Positions 44,557 to 53,647 of a DNA stretch of 64,000 nt are shown here, piece after piece. The translations under genes were made by a program, and so were the position numbers. The stretch spans positions 310,001 to 374,000 of the forward strand of contig NZ_SLVY01000003.1 in NCBI RefSeq assembly GCF_004345605.1. Reading direction: 5' to 3'. Position 1 is the stretch's first letter, and every line of letters begins with the position of its first letter. Below the pieces are notes generated by a model. The model saw only the letters and a program-made list of their open reading frames with translations. It did not search any database and had not been told where the DNA came from. Source of the DNA: Rhodococcus sp. SMB37. GTDB lineage: Bacteria; Actinomycetota; Actinomycetes; Mycobacteriales; Mycobacteriaceae.

Positions 44557-46170
44557 CTATGACGGTGGTATGTCGGCGATTCCGAACGACCGGATAGCGC
44601 GATAGAGCGTGGTGCGGCTGATCCCCAGCGCACACGCAGCCGCCTTCTTGTTCCCCCCGGAGTCCTTGAGGGCTTTGACGATGGTGTCGCGCTCCGCCTG
44701 CTCCAGTGGGGTCAGCTGCCGAGTCAAACGGCCGCGCCACCGCTCGGGGATGTCGGCGACCGTGACGTCACCCGCACTGCGGATATCACAGACAGCTTTG
44801 ACGGCAGTGCGCAACTCACGAAGGTTTCCGGCCCACTGTTGTCCGGCGAGGGCTTCCAGTGCAGCCGGTGTGAAGCGGACGTGCGGCGCCGCGCCGAGCT
44901 CCTCGAGCATCTTGTTCACCAAGCCGGGAACCTCGGGCCTGCGATAACGCAGCGGCGCGAGTTCGATCCGCTCCGTGCACTCGGATACGACGCCGGCGTG
45001 CTCGGGCAGCAACTGGTCGACGGGTGCACTGGTCACGATCACCCGTGCGCGCGCCGAGCGGAGATCCTCGGCCACCTCGCGGGCGAGCGACGGCGGAAGA
45101 TGATCCACGGCCTCGAGGACGACGCAGCCGCGCACAGCAAGGCAAGCACGCAGCTTCTCGGCCCAGGTGCGTACGCCCTGCTCCGTAACGTGGGCTGCGT
45201 CGAACCAGGTGGCGTCGTCGTGGGCGGCAGCACGTGCCACGGTGGTTCGACCGGTGCCCGGCTCACCGGTGATCAGCAGCGACCCGGTGGGTACCACGGG
45301 ACCTTGAATCATCGTCGCCGATCGGGTCTGCACCTCCCCGAACGTGAACAGGGCGGCGCCGCTACCCGGAACCCGCAGTACCGATGCGGTGAGCAGTGGT
45401 CCCGCCGACAACTGTACGTCTTGGGTCGTCTCCCGGTCGATCGGCGCGTCGACGGCCAATGCCCGCAATAGCGCGTGGTCCGCCGGTTGCAGAATCTGCA
45501 CAGCGGCGGTGTTCGCGAGGAGAATGTCGTCGCCGATGGCGATCACGGGGCGGGTCCGGGCGCGCACGGTCGCGTCCTGGAAGCTGCGGAAGACGCGCAA
45601 CTCGGCCTGCCGGGATTCCTCGAGAAGCCGCTCTCCCACCTGGCGGGCAGCTCGAATCACGAACGGCGCCAACAACGGACTGTCGTCCTCGCTGAGACAG
45701 GTGATGTCGAGGACACCTTCGATTCGCCGGGTGGCCGGGTTGACGACGGGCTGGCCGTAACAACTGAACTTCTTCAGTGCCTCGATGTAGTGTTCCTCGC
45801 CGCGTACGGCGATTCCGCGCCGGAGTTCGAACGCAGTCGCGATCGAGTTGGTGCCCGTGGTTTCCTCGAGGAAACGGCGGCCCTCCACCGTGCCGACCTC
45901 TTCGAGTTTCGGTTGCAGCTGCCGTTCGCCGTAGCGGAGGTCGACGAGGCGGGCGTTGCGGTCGGCGAGGATGACAGCGAACCCGTTGCCGTCGAGTTCC
46001 TCGGCCATCTCGTCGAGCACCGGGGTGGCGGCGAGCATGAGGCGGCTCCGCCTGTCGACTTCCTCGATCACCGCGTCGTCCACGGACGCGTCCGGGAACA
46101 GCCCGCTCATCGCCACCCGCTGCCACGATTGTGTGATGAGCGGGCGGTACGAGTTGTCGGGTTCACTCAT
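44557..46170 (-). CDS. AcoR/MimR-type transcriptional activator (GAF-AAA-Fis)
   Basis: 537-aa regulator. The N-terminal ~300 residues hold a GAF-like sensor (RNARLVDLRYGERQL, GTNSIATAFELRRGIAVRGEEHY, PATRRIEGVLDITC). The middle is a reduced AAA+ domain with Walker A GEPGTGRT and no GAFTGA loop, so it should not act on sigma54. The C terminus is a Fis-type helix-turn-helix (AAACALGISRTTLYRAI). Such proteins in Rhodococcus and Mycobacterium activate dehydrogenase and monooxygenase operons. Sixty-five bases downstream in transcription order from the aldehyde dehydrogenase, it probably regulates that gene or the mandelate locus. Confidence 0.88.
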   Translation of the reverse strand: MSEPDNSYRPLITQSWQRVAMSGLFPDASVDDAVIEEVDRRSRLMLAATPVLDEMAEELDGNGFAVILADRNARLVDLRYGERQLQPKLEEVGTVEGRRFLEETTGTNSIATAFELRRGIAVRGEEHYIEALKKFSCYGQPVVNPATRRIEGVLDITCLSEDDSPLLAPFVIRAARQVGERLLEESRQAELRVFRSFQDATVRARTRPVIAIGDDILLANTAAVQILQPADHALLRALAVDAPIDRETTQDVQLSAGPLLTASVLRVPGSGAALFTFGEVQTRSATMIQGPVVPTGSLLITGEPGTGRTTVARAAAHDDATWFDAAHVTEQGVRTWAEKLRACLAVRGCVVLEAVDHLPPSLAREVAEDLRSARARVIVTSAPVDQLLPEHAGVVSECTERIELAPLRYRRPEVPGLVNKMLEELGAAPHVRFTPAALEALAGQQWAGNLRELRTAVKAVCDIRSAGDVTVADIPERWRGRLTRQLTPLEQAERDTIVKALKDSGGNKKAAACALGISRTTLYRAIRSFGIADIPPS

Positions 46171-46235
46171 ATCCCGGCATCCCTTCCGAGCTGTTCCCGT
46201 CGAGTCTACGTCCGCTCCCGGAGTCGGGGGCGACG

Positions 46236-47684
46236 TCAGCCCAGGTAGACCGACTTCAGCTGCTGATAGTTCGTGAGGGCTTCAGGGCCGAGTTCGCGGC
46301 CGATCCCGCTTGCCTTGACACCCCCGAACGGGGCGGTGGGTTCGGGCAGATAGGTATTGATTCCGATGGTGCCGGTCTGCACCCGCTTCGCCAGCGCCAA
46401 CCCGCGGTCGGGGTCGTCGGTCCACACCGTGCCGCCGAGTCCGTAGTCGGAGTCGTTGGCGATGCGGACCGCGTCGTCGTCATCCGCGTAGGGAATCACC
46501 GACAGCACCGGGCCGAAGATCTCCTCCTGGGCGATGGTGTGGTTGTTGTCGACGTCGGCGAAGATCGTCGGCTCGACGAACCAGCCCTTGTCCCGGTCGG
46601 CGGGGCGGCCGCCGCCGATGGTGACACGCGCACCGTCACCACGACCCTTGGCGATGTACCGCTCGACGCGCTCGCGCTGCGCCGCCGTCGCCATGGGACC
46701 GATCTGAGTGGTGTCGTCCAGTGCGTCACCGACTTTCAATGCGCCTGCGAGGTCGGTGAACAGATCCACGATCTCGGAATACCGCGACTGCGGTGCAAGC
46801 ACCCGCGTCCCGAGGAAGCACGTCTGGCCGTTGTTGAGAAGTGTTGCAGTGAAAAGCTTCTCGGCTACCGTCTGCAGTTCGAGGCCTGCGTCGTCCAGCA
46901 CGATCGCCGCGGACTTACCGCCCAGCTCCAGGGTCACCGGGCGCAGCAGCCGACCACAGACCTCACCGATGGATCGGCCGGCAGCGGTGGAACCCGTGAA
47001 GCTGATCTTGTCGACGCCGGGGTGCGCCACCAGGTACGCACCGACTTCACGACCGCCGGGCACGATGTTGACCACACCGGCCGGGATCCCGGCCTCGGCA
47101 ACGGCTTCGGCGAACACGACGCTGTCGAGGACAGTTTCCGGAGATGGCTTGATCACCAACGTGCACCCCGCCGCCAACGCGGGGGCGTACTTGAACGCGG
47201 CGAGGGTCTGCGGGAAATTCCACGGCACGATCGCCCCGACCACACCGATCGGCTCCCGCCGGACCAGGGTGTTTCCACCGAGCAGTCCCGGGCGGGTCTC
47301 CTCGATCGACGACTCACGCGCCAGGCCGGCGTAGTAGCGCAGCAGGAGGACAGGGAAAGCTCCCTCGAGCTGGCGGCCCACTGCGACAGGCATGCCGTTC
47401 TGAGCACTCACCCGCGTCACCACGTCTTCGGATCGTCGCTCGAGTACATCGGCGAGGCGTTCCATCGCGTCCGCGCGGTCGGCCGGAGCCCAGTGCGCCC
47501 ACCCGGCCGGGTCGTCGAACGCGCGGCGGGCAGCCGTAACGGCGGCGTCGACGTCGGCTTCCTGCGCCTCCGGCACCGATCCGATCGGCTGCTCTGTGCT
47601 CGCCGAGATCGCCGTGATTCTTGCGCCGGCGCTCGGCGCAACCCACTCGCCGCCGATGAACAGAGAGTCGTAGTGCAGATCCAT
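46236..47684 (-). CDS. Aldehyde dehydrogenase, candidate benzaldehyde dehydrogenase
   Basis: 482 aa. Catalytic features: PWNFPQTLAAFKYAPAL, TFTG-equivalent SFTGSTAAGRSIG, LELGGKSAAIV with the base Glu, and NNGQTCFLGTRVLAP with the nucleophile Cys. The ATG at 47684 (MDLHYDSLFIGGEW) has AGGGGA six bases upstream; the frame is open 41 codons further but without a ribosome site. Placed between the AcoR-type activator and the LysR of the mandelate locus, it most likely oxidises the benzaldehyde released by the decarboxylase at 50432. Confidence 0.9.
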   Translation of the reverse strand: MDLHYDSLFIGGEWVAPSAGARITAISASTEQPIGSVPEAQEADVDAAVTAARRAFDDPAGWAHWAPADRADAMERLADVLERRSEDVVTRVSAQNGMPVAVGRQLEGAFPVLLLRYYAGLARESSIEETRPGLLGGNTLVRREPIGVVGAIVPWNFPQTLAAFKYAPALAAGCTLVIKPSPETVLDSVVFAEAVAEAGIPAGVVNIVPGGREVGAYLVAHPGVDKISFTGSTAAGRSIGEVCGRLLRPVTLELGGKSAAIVLDDAGLELQTVAEKLFTATLLNNGQTCFLGTRVLAPQSRYSEIVDLFTDLAGALKVGDALDDTTQIGPMATAAQRERVERYIAKGRGDGARVTIGGGRPADRDKGWFVEPTIFADVDNNHTIAQEEIFGPVLSVIPYADDDDAVRIANDSDYGLGGTVWTDDPDRGLALAKRVQTGTIGINTYLPEPTAPFGGVKASGIGRELGPEALTNYQQLKSVYLG

Positions 47685-47854
47685 GAGAAGTCCCCTGAGA
47701 ATGTCGTCGACAATGTCCAGAACGTGGTGCCTGCGCCCAGATCGTGGCGGTGGCGCATCCGCGTTGTGACGATCATGACAGCTCGGCAAGGTCGGGTCGT
47801 GTTCCATTTCTGGACACGACGTTGCCCCCGGGCCGGGACTTCATCAGCCCTGAT

Positions 47855-48778
47855 TCACTGCCTGCGCGTGTCCGGTCTGGGCCACGCCTCGGTCAGCGCC
47901 GTTTTCACGGTCCGGCGGAACCACTCGGTCCCGGGGTCCGGGAGCACGCGTTTGTAGGTATACAGCGAGATCTCGACGGCGGGCACCTGGAAAGGGAGGT
48001 CGAATGTCCTCACGTCGGCCATCCGGCAGAACTGCTCCGCCACCGACGCCGGGATGATCGAGAGATACGGCGTCGTCTCCAGCAGTTGGGGCACGGCCGC
48101 GAAGTGACTGATCCGCAGAGCGACGTCCCGCGAGTGGCCGAGCAACGACAGCGACCGATCGACGTCGGTGTGCCCGGCCGCGACCTCCACGGCGATGTGC
48201 CGTTCACCGAGGAACTCGTCGAGTGTCGGCGTACGCCCGATCCGTGGGTGTGTGTCACTGCAGATGCCGCAATAGTGGTCGGGGAAGAGCGCGTCTCGTT
48301 GGAAGTCGGCGGCGGTGATTCGCGGGGTGCAGATGACGGCATCGGCCTGTCCCTGCCGGAGTTCGGTTTCGACTACGGCGAAGTTGAGGGGCGTGATGTG
48401 CAGATCGATGCCGGGCGCGGTCTCGGCAATTCTCGCGAGCACAGGCGGGAGAAGGCTCACCTCCCCGAGGTCGGTCGCGTGCAGCCGGAAGGTTCGGCGC
48501 GACGTCGCTGGGTCGAATTGTCCGACACCGCCGATCGCGCCGTCGATGACCTCTATCGCCTGGCGCAGTGTCGGATACATCGACGTGGCGAGTTCGGTGG
48601 GCTGAAGACCCCCGGTGGATCGGCTGAACAGGTTGTCGTTGAACTGTTTCCGCATCCGGCCGAGCGCGTGACTGACGGATGGCTGGGTGAGCGACAGGCA
48701 TTCGGCCGTGCGCGTGACACTCCTGGTCTCGTACAGCAGCAAGAATGTCCGCACCAGATTCAAGTCGTAGTCGCCCAT
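47855..48778 (-). CDS. LysR family transcriptional regulator
   Basis: 307 aa. The helix-turn-helix is YDLNLVRTFLLLYETRSVTRTAECLSLTQ-type, continuing PSVSHALGRMRKQF. The effector domain follows (TFRLHATDLGEVSLLPPVL). The start at 48778 (MGDYDLNLV) is chosen; ATGs at 48796 and 48817 would push the gene into the conserved LysR-type site at 48799-48824. It is divergent from the aromatic-acid transporter and is the probable activator of the three promoters sharing ATTCATTGG. Confidence 0.9.
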   Translation of the reverse strand: MGDYDLNLVRTFLLLYETRSVTRTAECLSLTQPSVSHALGRMRKQFNDNLFSRSTGGLQPTELATSMYPTLRQAIEVIDGAIGGVGQFDPATSRRTFRLHATDLGEVSLLPPVLARIAETAPGIDLHITPLNFAVVETELRQGQADAVICTPRITAADFQRDALFPDHYCGICSDTHPRIGRTPTLDEFLGERHIAVEVAAGHTDVDRSLSLLGHSRDVALRISHFAAVPQLLETTPYLSIIPASVAEQFCRMADVRTFDLPFQVPAVEISLYTYKRVLPDPGTEWFRRTVKTALTEAWPRPDTRRQ

Positions 48779-48798
48779 CCCGTAAATAGACGACATCA

Positions 48799-48850
48799 AT
48801 GGGGGTATGTCAAACATTCATTGGATCCATCCCCCCGCAGTCGATAGCGT
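48799..48850 (+). promoter_or_regulatory. LysR-motif promoter of the aromatic acid transporter
   Basis: A 26-nt tract ending ACATTCATTGG (to 48824) overlaps TTGGAT (48821-48826, -35). TAGCGT follows at 48845-48850 (-10) with an 18-nt spacer. It lies in the spacer between the divergent LysR and transporter genes. Confidence 0.68.
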
Positions 48851-49007
48851 GATCCCGACCACAGCGACGGCATCCCGCGGATTCCGTAGGAACGGATCGA
48901 CCGGGAACCGAACAGCCGATGAGTGACGGGTATGCCGTCTCGATCAGGGCGAACCCACTCGGTCCGGCAGCGCGCCTCGCCTCCATGTTCATCCAGAGAG
49001 GTCCACC

Positions 49008-50333
49008 ATGACTGATCAACCGATAACAGGCCACCAAGGAAAGTCGGGCACATCCGCACGCGTTGTGCTCCTGCTGTGCCTGCTGGCGGTCGTATTCGAG
49101 GGCTACGACATGGTCGCCTACGGAACCACGTTGCCCGCGATGCTGGCCGACCCCTCCTGGAATCTCACGCCCGCCCGAGCAGGAGTCATCGGGAGCTATG
49201 CCCTCGTCGGCATGCTGGCCGGGTCGATCCTGGTGGGCGCCATCGCCGACAGGCTCGGACGCCGCGTCTTGATGATCTCGGCGACCGGATGGTTCTCCGC
49301 GTGGATGGGCGTGTGCGCGATCGCCCCGGACGCCACATTGTTCGGTATTGCACGGTTCTTCGTGGGTATCGGAGTGGGCGCCCTGATCCCGCTCGCGGCC
49401 GCGATGGCCGTCGAATTCGCCCCGAAGGGCAAGAGCCACACGTACAGCGCTATCGTCTGGGCCGGATTCCCCGCCGGCGGCGTCCTCGCTTCCCTGCTCG
49501 GGCTCGTCGTGGTCGACACTCTCGGAGTCCGGACGATGTTCTGGATCGGCCTTCTGCCCCTTGTGATCTTCGTGCCCGTCATGCTCAAACTCCTGCCGGA
49601 GTCACCGAGTTTCCTACTCGCCCGCGGTCGTGTCGACGACGCGAACCACATTGCGGACTCCGCCGGCATCGACCGCCCCGAGCCCCCACGTGTCGGCGAG
49701 AAGGTCGGGCCCCGCGCACTGTTCACCCGCGAACTCCGCCGCGCCACTTTGTTGTTCGGACTTCTCAGCGCATGCGGTCTGCTCCTGACCTACGCCCTCA
49801 ATACATGGCTTCCGAAGATGATGCAGTCGTCCGGATTCGGTAGTGATTCAGCTTTGACATTTCTGCTGGTACTCAACGCCGGCGCGATTATCGTGCCCCT
49901 GTTCGCCTCGCGGTTGTCCGACCGTATCGGGCCGCAGATCGTCACCGCGGCCTCGCTCGCCAGTGCTGCCGTCGCAATCCTGGTATTGAGCACCGATGTC
50001 TCCTCCTGGCTGCTGTTCGTCCTCGCCTTCGTCGCAGGTGCCGGCACGATCGGTGCGCAGGTGCTCATCTACGGCTTCGCCGCCTCGTACTTCCCGGCCT
50101 CGAGCCGTGCGGCAGGAACCGCGTGGGTGGCGTCCGTGGGACGGATCGGCGGTGTGGCAGGGCCGACGCTGACGGGCTTGGTGATCGCCAACGGTACGAG
50201 CATTGCTCCTGCCTTCTATCTGTTCGCGGCAATCGCTGTGATCGGTGCAATCGCAGCCTTCTCGGTCCCCCGTCTGCGCACCGAGGTCGCTCGAGCCGAG
50301 GACAGAGCTGCAGTTCGAGCGATATCGAACTGA
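49008..50333 (+). CDS. MFS aromatic acid:proton symporter (AAHS family)
   Basis: Takes up an aromatic acid, here probably mandelate or phenylglyoxylate. 441 aa and 12 predicted helices. The first helix has LLAVVFEGYDMVAYGTTLP, the AAHS form of the motif with an acidic residue. The A-loop is GAIADRLGRRVLM, and the central loop carries LPESPSFLLARGR. GAGAGG precedes the ATG. It is the first gene of a plus-strand series with the decarboxylase and oxidase, though a further promoter lies before the decarboxylase. Confidence 0.92.
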   Translation: MTDQPITGHQGKSGTSARVVLLLCLLAVVFEGYDMVAYGTTLPAMLADPSWNLTPARAGVIGSYALVGMLAGSILVGAIADRLGRRVLMISATGWFSAWMGVCAIAPDATLFGIARFFVGIGVGALIPLAAAMAVEFAPKGKSHTYSAIVWAGFPAGGVLASLLGLVVVDTLGVRTMFWIGLLPLVIFVPVMLKLLPESPSFLLARGRVDDANHIADSAGIDRPEPPRVGEKVGPRALFTRELRRATLLFGLLSACGLLLTYALNTWLPKMMQSSGFGSDSALTFLLVLNAGAIIVPLFASRLSDRIGPQIVTAASLASAAVAILVLSTDVSSWLLFVLAFVAGAGTIGAQVLIYGFAASYFPASSRAAGTAWVASVGRIGGVAGPTLTGLVIANGTSIAPAFYLFAAIAVIGAIAAFSVPRLRTEVARAEDRAAVRAISN

Positions 50334-50353
50334 TCTATGTACATATAAGAACT

Positions 50354-50388
50354 ATTCATTGGAATAATTTCAGTGGGAAATCTAGCGT
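50354..50388 (+). promoter_or_regulatory. LysR-motif promoter of the benzoylformate decarboxylase
   Basis: ATTCATTGG (50354-50362) overlaps TTGGAA (50359-50364, -35). TAGCGT (50383-50388, -10) follows at 18 nt. Motif and spacing match the promoters of the transporter and the amidase remnant. Confidence 0.65.
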
Positions 50389-50431
50389 CGAACCAGGCAC
50401 CCGATACGTGTCACCAAATACAAGGAGAGCC

Positions 50432-52018
50432 ATGGCAACCGTCAGCGAAGTGACCTACGACCTGTTGCGAGCCCGCGGCCTCACCACCGTGTTCGGCAAT
50501 CCGGGGTCGAACGAGCTTCCGTTCCTGTCCGGGATGCCCGACGACTTCCGTTACATCCTCGGCCTGCACGAAGGTGCTGTCCTGTCGATGGCCGACGGCT
50601 ACTCCCTCGTCACCGGCGAGGCGGCGTTCGTCAACCTGCACGCCGCATCCGGTTCCGGCAATGCCATGGGCGCACTGACGAACTCGGTGTACTCGCACAG
50701 CCCGCTGGTGGTGACCGCGGGGCAGCAGGTGCGTTCGACGATCGGTCAGGAAGTCATGCTCTCCAACGTCGACGCAGGCACCCTGATGAAACCGCTCGTC
50801 AAATGGAGCAGCGAACCGACCTGCCCCGAAGACGTCCCGCGCACGATGAGCCAGGCCATCCACACCGCTCTGCAACCCGGACGCGGGCCTGTCTACGTGT
50901 CGGTTCCCTACGACGACTGGGCGGCAGATGCCCCCTCCGAGACCGCCCACCTCCTCGACCGCGAGGTGCACGGCGCGGCCGTATTGTCGGAGAATCAGAT
51001 CGGGAATCTGATCGATCTGCTCGAGGGCGCAACGAATCCCGCTCTGGTCCTGGGACCGGCCGTCGACGCCGATCACGCCAACACGCATGCTGTCGAACTC
51101 GCTGACAAGCTTCGGGCTCCGGTATGGATCGCGCCCTCGCCGTCGCGCTGCCCGTTCCCGACCCGCCACCCCAGCTTCCGGGGAGTCCTGCCCGCCGGTG
51201 TCGCAGACCTGTCGGCAACTCTGGCCGGGCATGACGTGATTCTCGTGGTCGGGGCCCCGGTGTTCCGCTACCACCAGTACGTTCCGGGACGATATCTGCC
51301 CGACGGCGCCCGCCTGATCCACATCACCGACGACCCCGGCGAAGCCGCGCGCGCCCCATTCGGGCAGGCGTACGTCGCCCCGATCGCCGCAACACTCGAC
51401 GCACTCGCATCGGCGGTCACCCCGAGCAACCGAGCGCTCCTCCCACACCCCGGGGAATTCCCGGCAGTCGAATCGACCGGGGCGGGGATCGACCCCGCAC
51501 ACCTCTTCGCGCTGGTGCGCGCGAACGCCCCCCACGATGCCGTTTACGTCAACGAATCCACCTCGACCGGGGACGCATTCTGGTCGCAGATGGATCTCTC
51601 CCAACAGGGCAGCTACTTCTTCCCCGCCTCCGGAGGGCTCGGGTTCGGACTGCCCGCGGCCGTCGGTGCACAACTTGCCGCCCCTCACCGACAAGTGATC
51701 GGCCTCATCGGTGACGGATCAGCGAACTACGGAATCACGGCGCTGTGGACCGCCGCACGCTATCGCATCCCGGTGATCATCATCATCCTCAAGAACGGCA
51801 CCTACGGTGCGCTGCGCGGCTTTTCGACGATCCTCGGTACCGGGGAAACTCCCGGGCTCGACGTTCCCGGCATCGATTTCGTTCGGATCGCCGAGGGTTA
51901 CGGTGTGCACAGCCACGCTGTCGATGCCCCCGAGGACTTTGCCACAGTCTTCAAATCCGCGCTCGCAGCGGGAGAACCCACCCTGATCGAGGTCCAGACG
52001 ACCTTCGGTCAGCCGTGA
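50432..52018 (+). CDS. mdlC: Benzoylformate (phenylglyoxylate) decarboxylase
   Basis: ThDP- and Mg-dependent conversion of benzoylformate to benzaldehyde and CO2. 528 aa, the same length as the Pseudomonas putida enzyme. The residues known to be catalytic there fall at the same numbers here: Ser26 (GNPGSNELPF), Glu47, His70 (VNLHAAS) and His281 (FRYHQYVPG). The ThDP motif is GDGSANYGITALWTAARY ending LKNGTYGAL. AAGGAGAG precedes the ATG. It is followed by an FAD-linked oxidase that could make its substrate. Confidence 0.93.
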   Translation: MATVSEVTYDLLRARGLTTVFGNPGSNELPFLSGMPDDFRYILGLHEGAVLSMADGYSLVTGEAAFVNLHAASGSGNAMGALTNSVYSHSPLVVTAGQQVRSTIGQEVMLSNVDAGTLMKPLVKWSSEPTCPEDVPRTMSQAIHTALQPGRGPVYVSVPYDDWAADAPSETAHLLDREVHGAAVLSENQIGNLIDLLEGATNPALVLGPAVDADHANTHAVELADKLRAPVWIAPSPSRCPFPTRHPSFRGVLPAGVADLSATLAGHDVILVVGAPVFRYHQYVPGRYLPDGARLIHITDDPGEAARAPFGQAYVAPIAATLDALASAVTPSNRALLPHPGEFPAVESTGAGIDPAHLFALVRANAPHDAVYVNESTSTGDAFWSQMDLSQQGSYFFPASGGLGFGLPAAVGAQLAAPHRQVIGLIGDGSANYGITALWTAARYRIPVIIIILKNGTYGALRGFSTILGTGETPGLDVPGIDFVRIAEGYGVHSHAVDAPEDFATVFKSALAAGEPTLIEVQTTFGQP

Positions 52019-52038
52019 CGATCGGCCAGGGAGCACGT

Positions 52039-53400
52039 GTGAATCACCTCGACCAACTGAAGGATGTCGTCCCCGCGGACGTGGTCGTCACCGACCCCGA
52101 CATGATGGAGGGCTACCGCCGCGACAGCGCGGATCTGGTGCCCGCGGGCAAGCCGCTCGCGGTAGTGCGGCCACGATGCACCGCACACGTGTCGGCGATC
52201 ATGGAGTGGGCCACGCGCACGAACACGGTCGTCGTGCCGCGCGGTGCCGGCACCGGATTGTCCGGCGGCGCCACCGCTCTCGACGGCTCCGTCGTCCTGA
52301 GCATGGAACGGATGACTGCAATCCGCGACTTCGACCGAGCCAACCACACCGTGGTCGTCGAGGCCGGCGTCATCAACGCGGACGTCGGCCGTGCGGTCGC
52401 AGACGCCGGACTGTTCTATCCGCCCGACCCAGGCAGCTTCGAAGTCTCGACCATCGGTGGCAACCTCGCTACCAACGCCGGCGGGATGCGCTGCGTGAAG
52501 TACGGGGTCACCCGCAACTCGGTGCTCGGCCTCGAAGTCGTCCTCGCTGACGGTCGGGTACTGCACACCGGCGGCCACACCGTGAAGAACGTGGCGGGCC
52601 TCGACCTGACCCAGCTGTTCATCGGATCCGAAGGTGCGCTCGGCATCATCACCTCGGCGACGTTGCGGCTTCGCCCCACACCGGCAGCCATTGCGACGTT
52701 CGTGGCCACTTTCCCCACCCTCGATGCCGGAGGGCGAGCGCTGAATGCGATCTTCGCCAGCGGCGTCACCCCGAGCATGCTCGAACTGATGGACAATGCC
52801 ACGATCAACGCGGTCGAGGACTACCAGCGACTGGACCTCGATCGCGACGCAGCACTCCTCCTGATCGGCCAAGCCGACGGAACCGATGCTCTCGCCCAGG
52901 TAGAGCGGATGGCTGTGTGTTGCGACGACGCGGGGGCCGATCTGTCCGTCGCTACCGCAGACTCCGCCGAATCCGATATGTTCCTCCAGGCACGCCGGCT
53001 CGCCGGATGGGCCACGATGGAACAGTTCCCCACCGTCATCGAAGATGTCGGGGTACCACGTACCCGGCTCCCCGAACTCCTCACAACCATCGACGAGATC
53101 TCCCGCGACACCGGCGTCCGTATCGCCACGGTCGGGCACGCCGGTGACGGGAATGTGCACCCGATGTTGCTTCTTCCCGACCTCAGCGACGCCGCCCGAA
53201 GCCGTGCGATGGACACCGCCGACCGGATCTGTGCAGCGGCCCTCGCATTGGACGGGACCATCACCGGTGAGCACGGAATCGGGGAACTCAAACGTGAATG
53301 GCTCGCCCAGCAACTCGACGACACCTCCCTCGACGTCCAGGCAAGCATCAAACGGGCACTCGACCCCACCCTGATACTCAATCCCGGTCGCGGATTCTGA
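52039..53400 (+). CDS. FAD-linked hydroxyacid oxidase (GlcD family), candidate mandelate dehydrogenase
   Basis: 453 aa, PCMH-type FAD enzyme of the glycolate/D-lactate oxidase family. The FAD pyrophosphate loop is VVPRGAGTGLSGGA, with STIGGNLATNAGGMRC and FIGSEGALGIIT. The C-terminal cap domain has GHAGDGNVHPMLL and GTITGEHGIG. The GTG at 52039 is chosen because AGGGAG lies before it; an earlier GTG at 52015 would overlap the mdlC stop. Beside benzoylformate decarboxylase, oxidation of mandelate, probably the D (R) form, to benzoylformate is the natural role. This is inferred from context. Confidence 0.87.
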   Translation: MNHLDQLKDVVPADVVVTDPDMMEGYRRDSADLVPAGKPLAVVRPRCTAHVSAIMEWATRTNTVVVPRGAGTGLSGGATALDGSVVLSMERMTAIRDFDRANHTVVVEAGVINADVGRAVADAGLFYPPDPGSFEVSTIGGNLATNAGGMRCVKYGVTRNSVLGLEVVLADGRVLHTGGHTVKNVAGLDLTQLFIGSEGALGIITSATLRLRPTPAAIATFVATFPTLDAGGRALNAIFASGVTPSMLELMDNATINAVEDYQRLDLDRDAALLLIGQADGTDALAQVERMAVCCDDAGADLSVATADSAESDMFLQARRLAGWATMEQFPTVIEDVGVPRTRLPELLTTIDEISRDTGVRIATVGHAGDGNVHPMLLLPDLSDAARSRAMDTADRICAAALALDGTITGEHGIGELKREWLAQQLDDTSLDVQASIKRALDPTLILNPGRGF

Positions 53401-53647
53401 CGGGAGTGCGCAAACAACAGTGATTCCGGCGGCGTCCGCGTAGGTGCGCCCGGATGAGCGCGGCAACTACTGCCGATCGTCGTCGAAGGCACCACCAGAT
53501 GCAGCAAGGGCGGTGGTCGTAGCCGAGCGCTCGGGAAGGTGCGGGTCCGGGGATGTCCGGAGCAGTACCAATTCGTGGTACAGCGGGGGCAGTCGCAGCG
53601 ACGAGCAGGCCTGCCAGCGCATCTGACCGGGAGGCACGCGCGGAGCA

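Noticed and set aside
43885-44562. Long plus-strand frame over the amidase remnant as a separate gene
   Set aside because: The amidase-like residues are in the other two frames; this frame is Arg-rich and without motifs.
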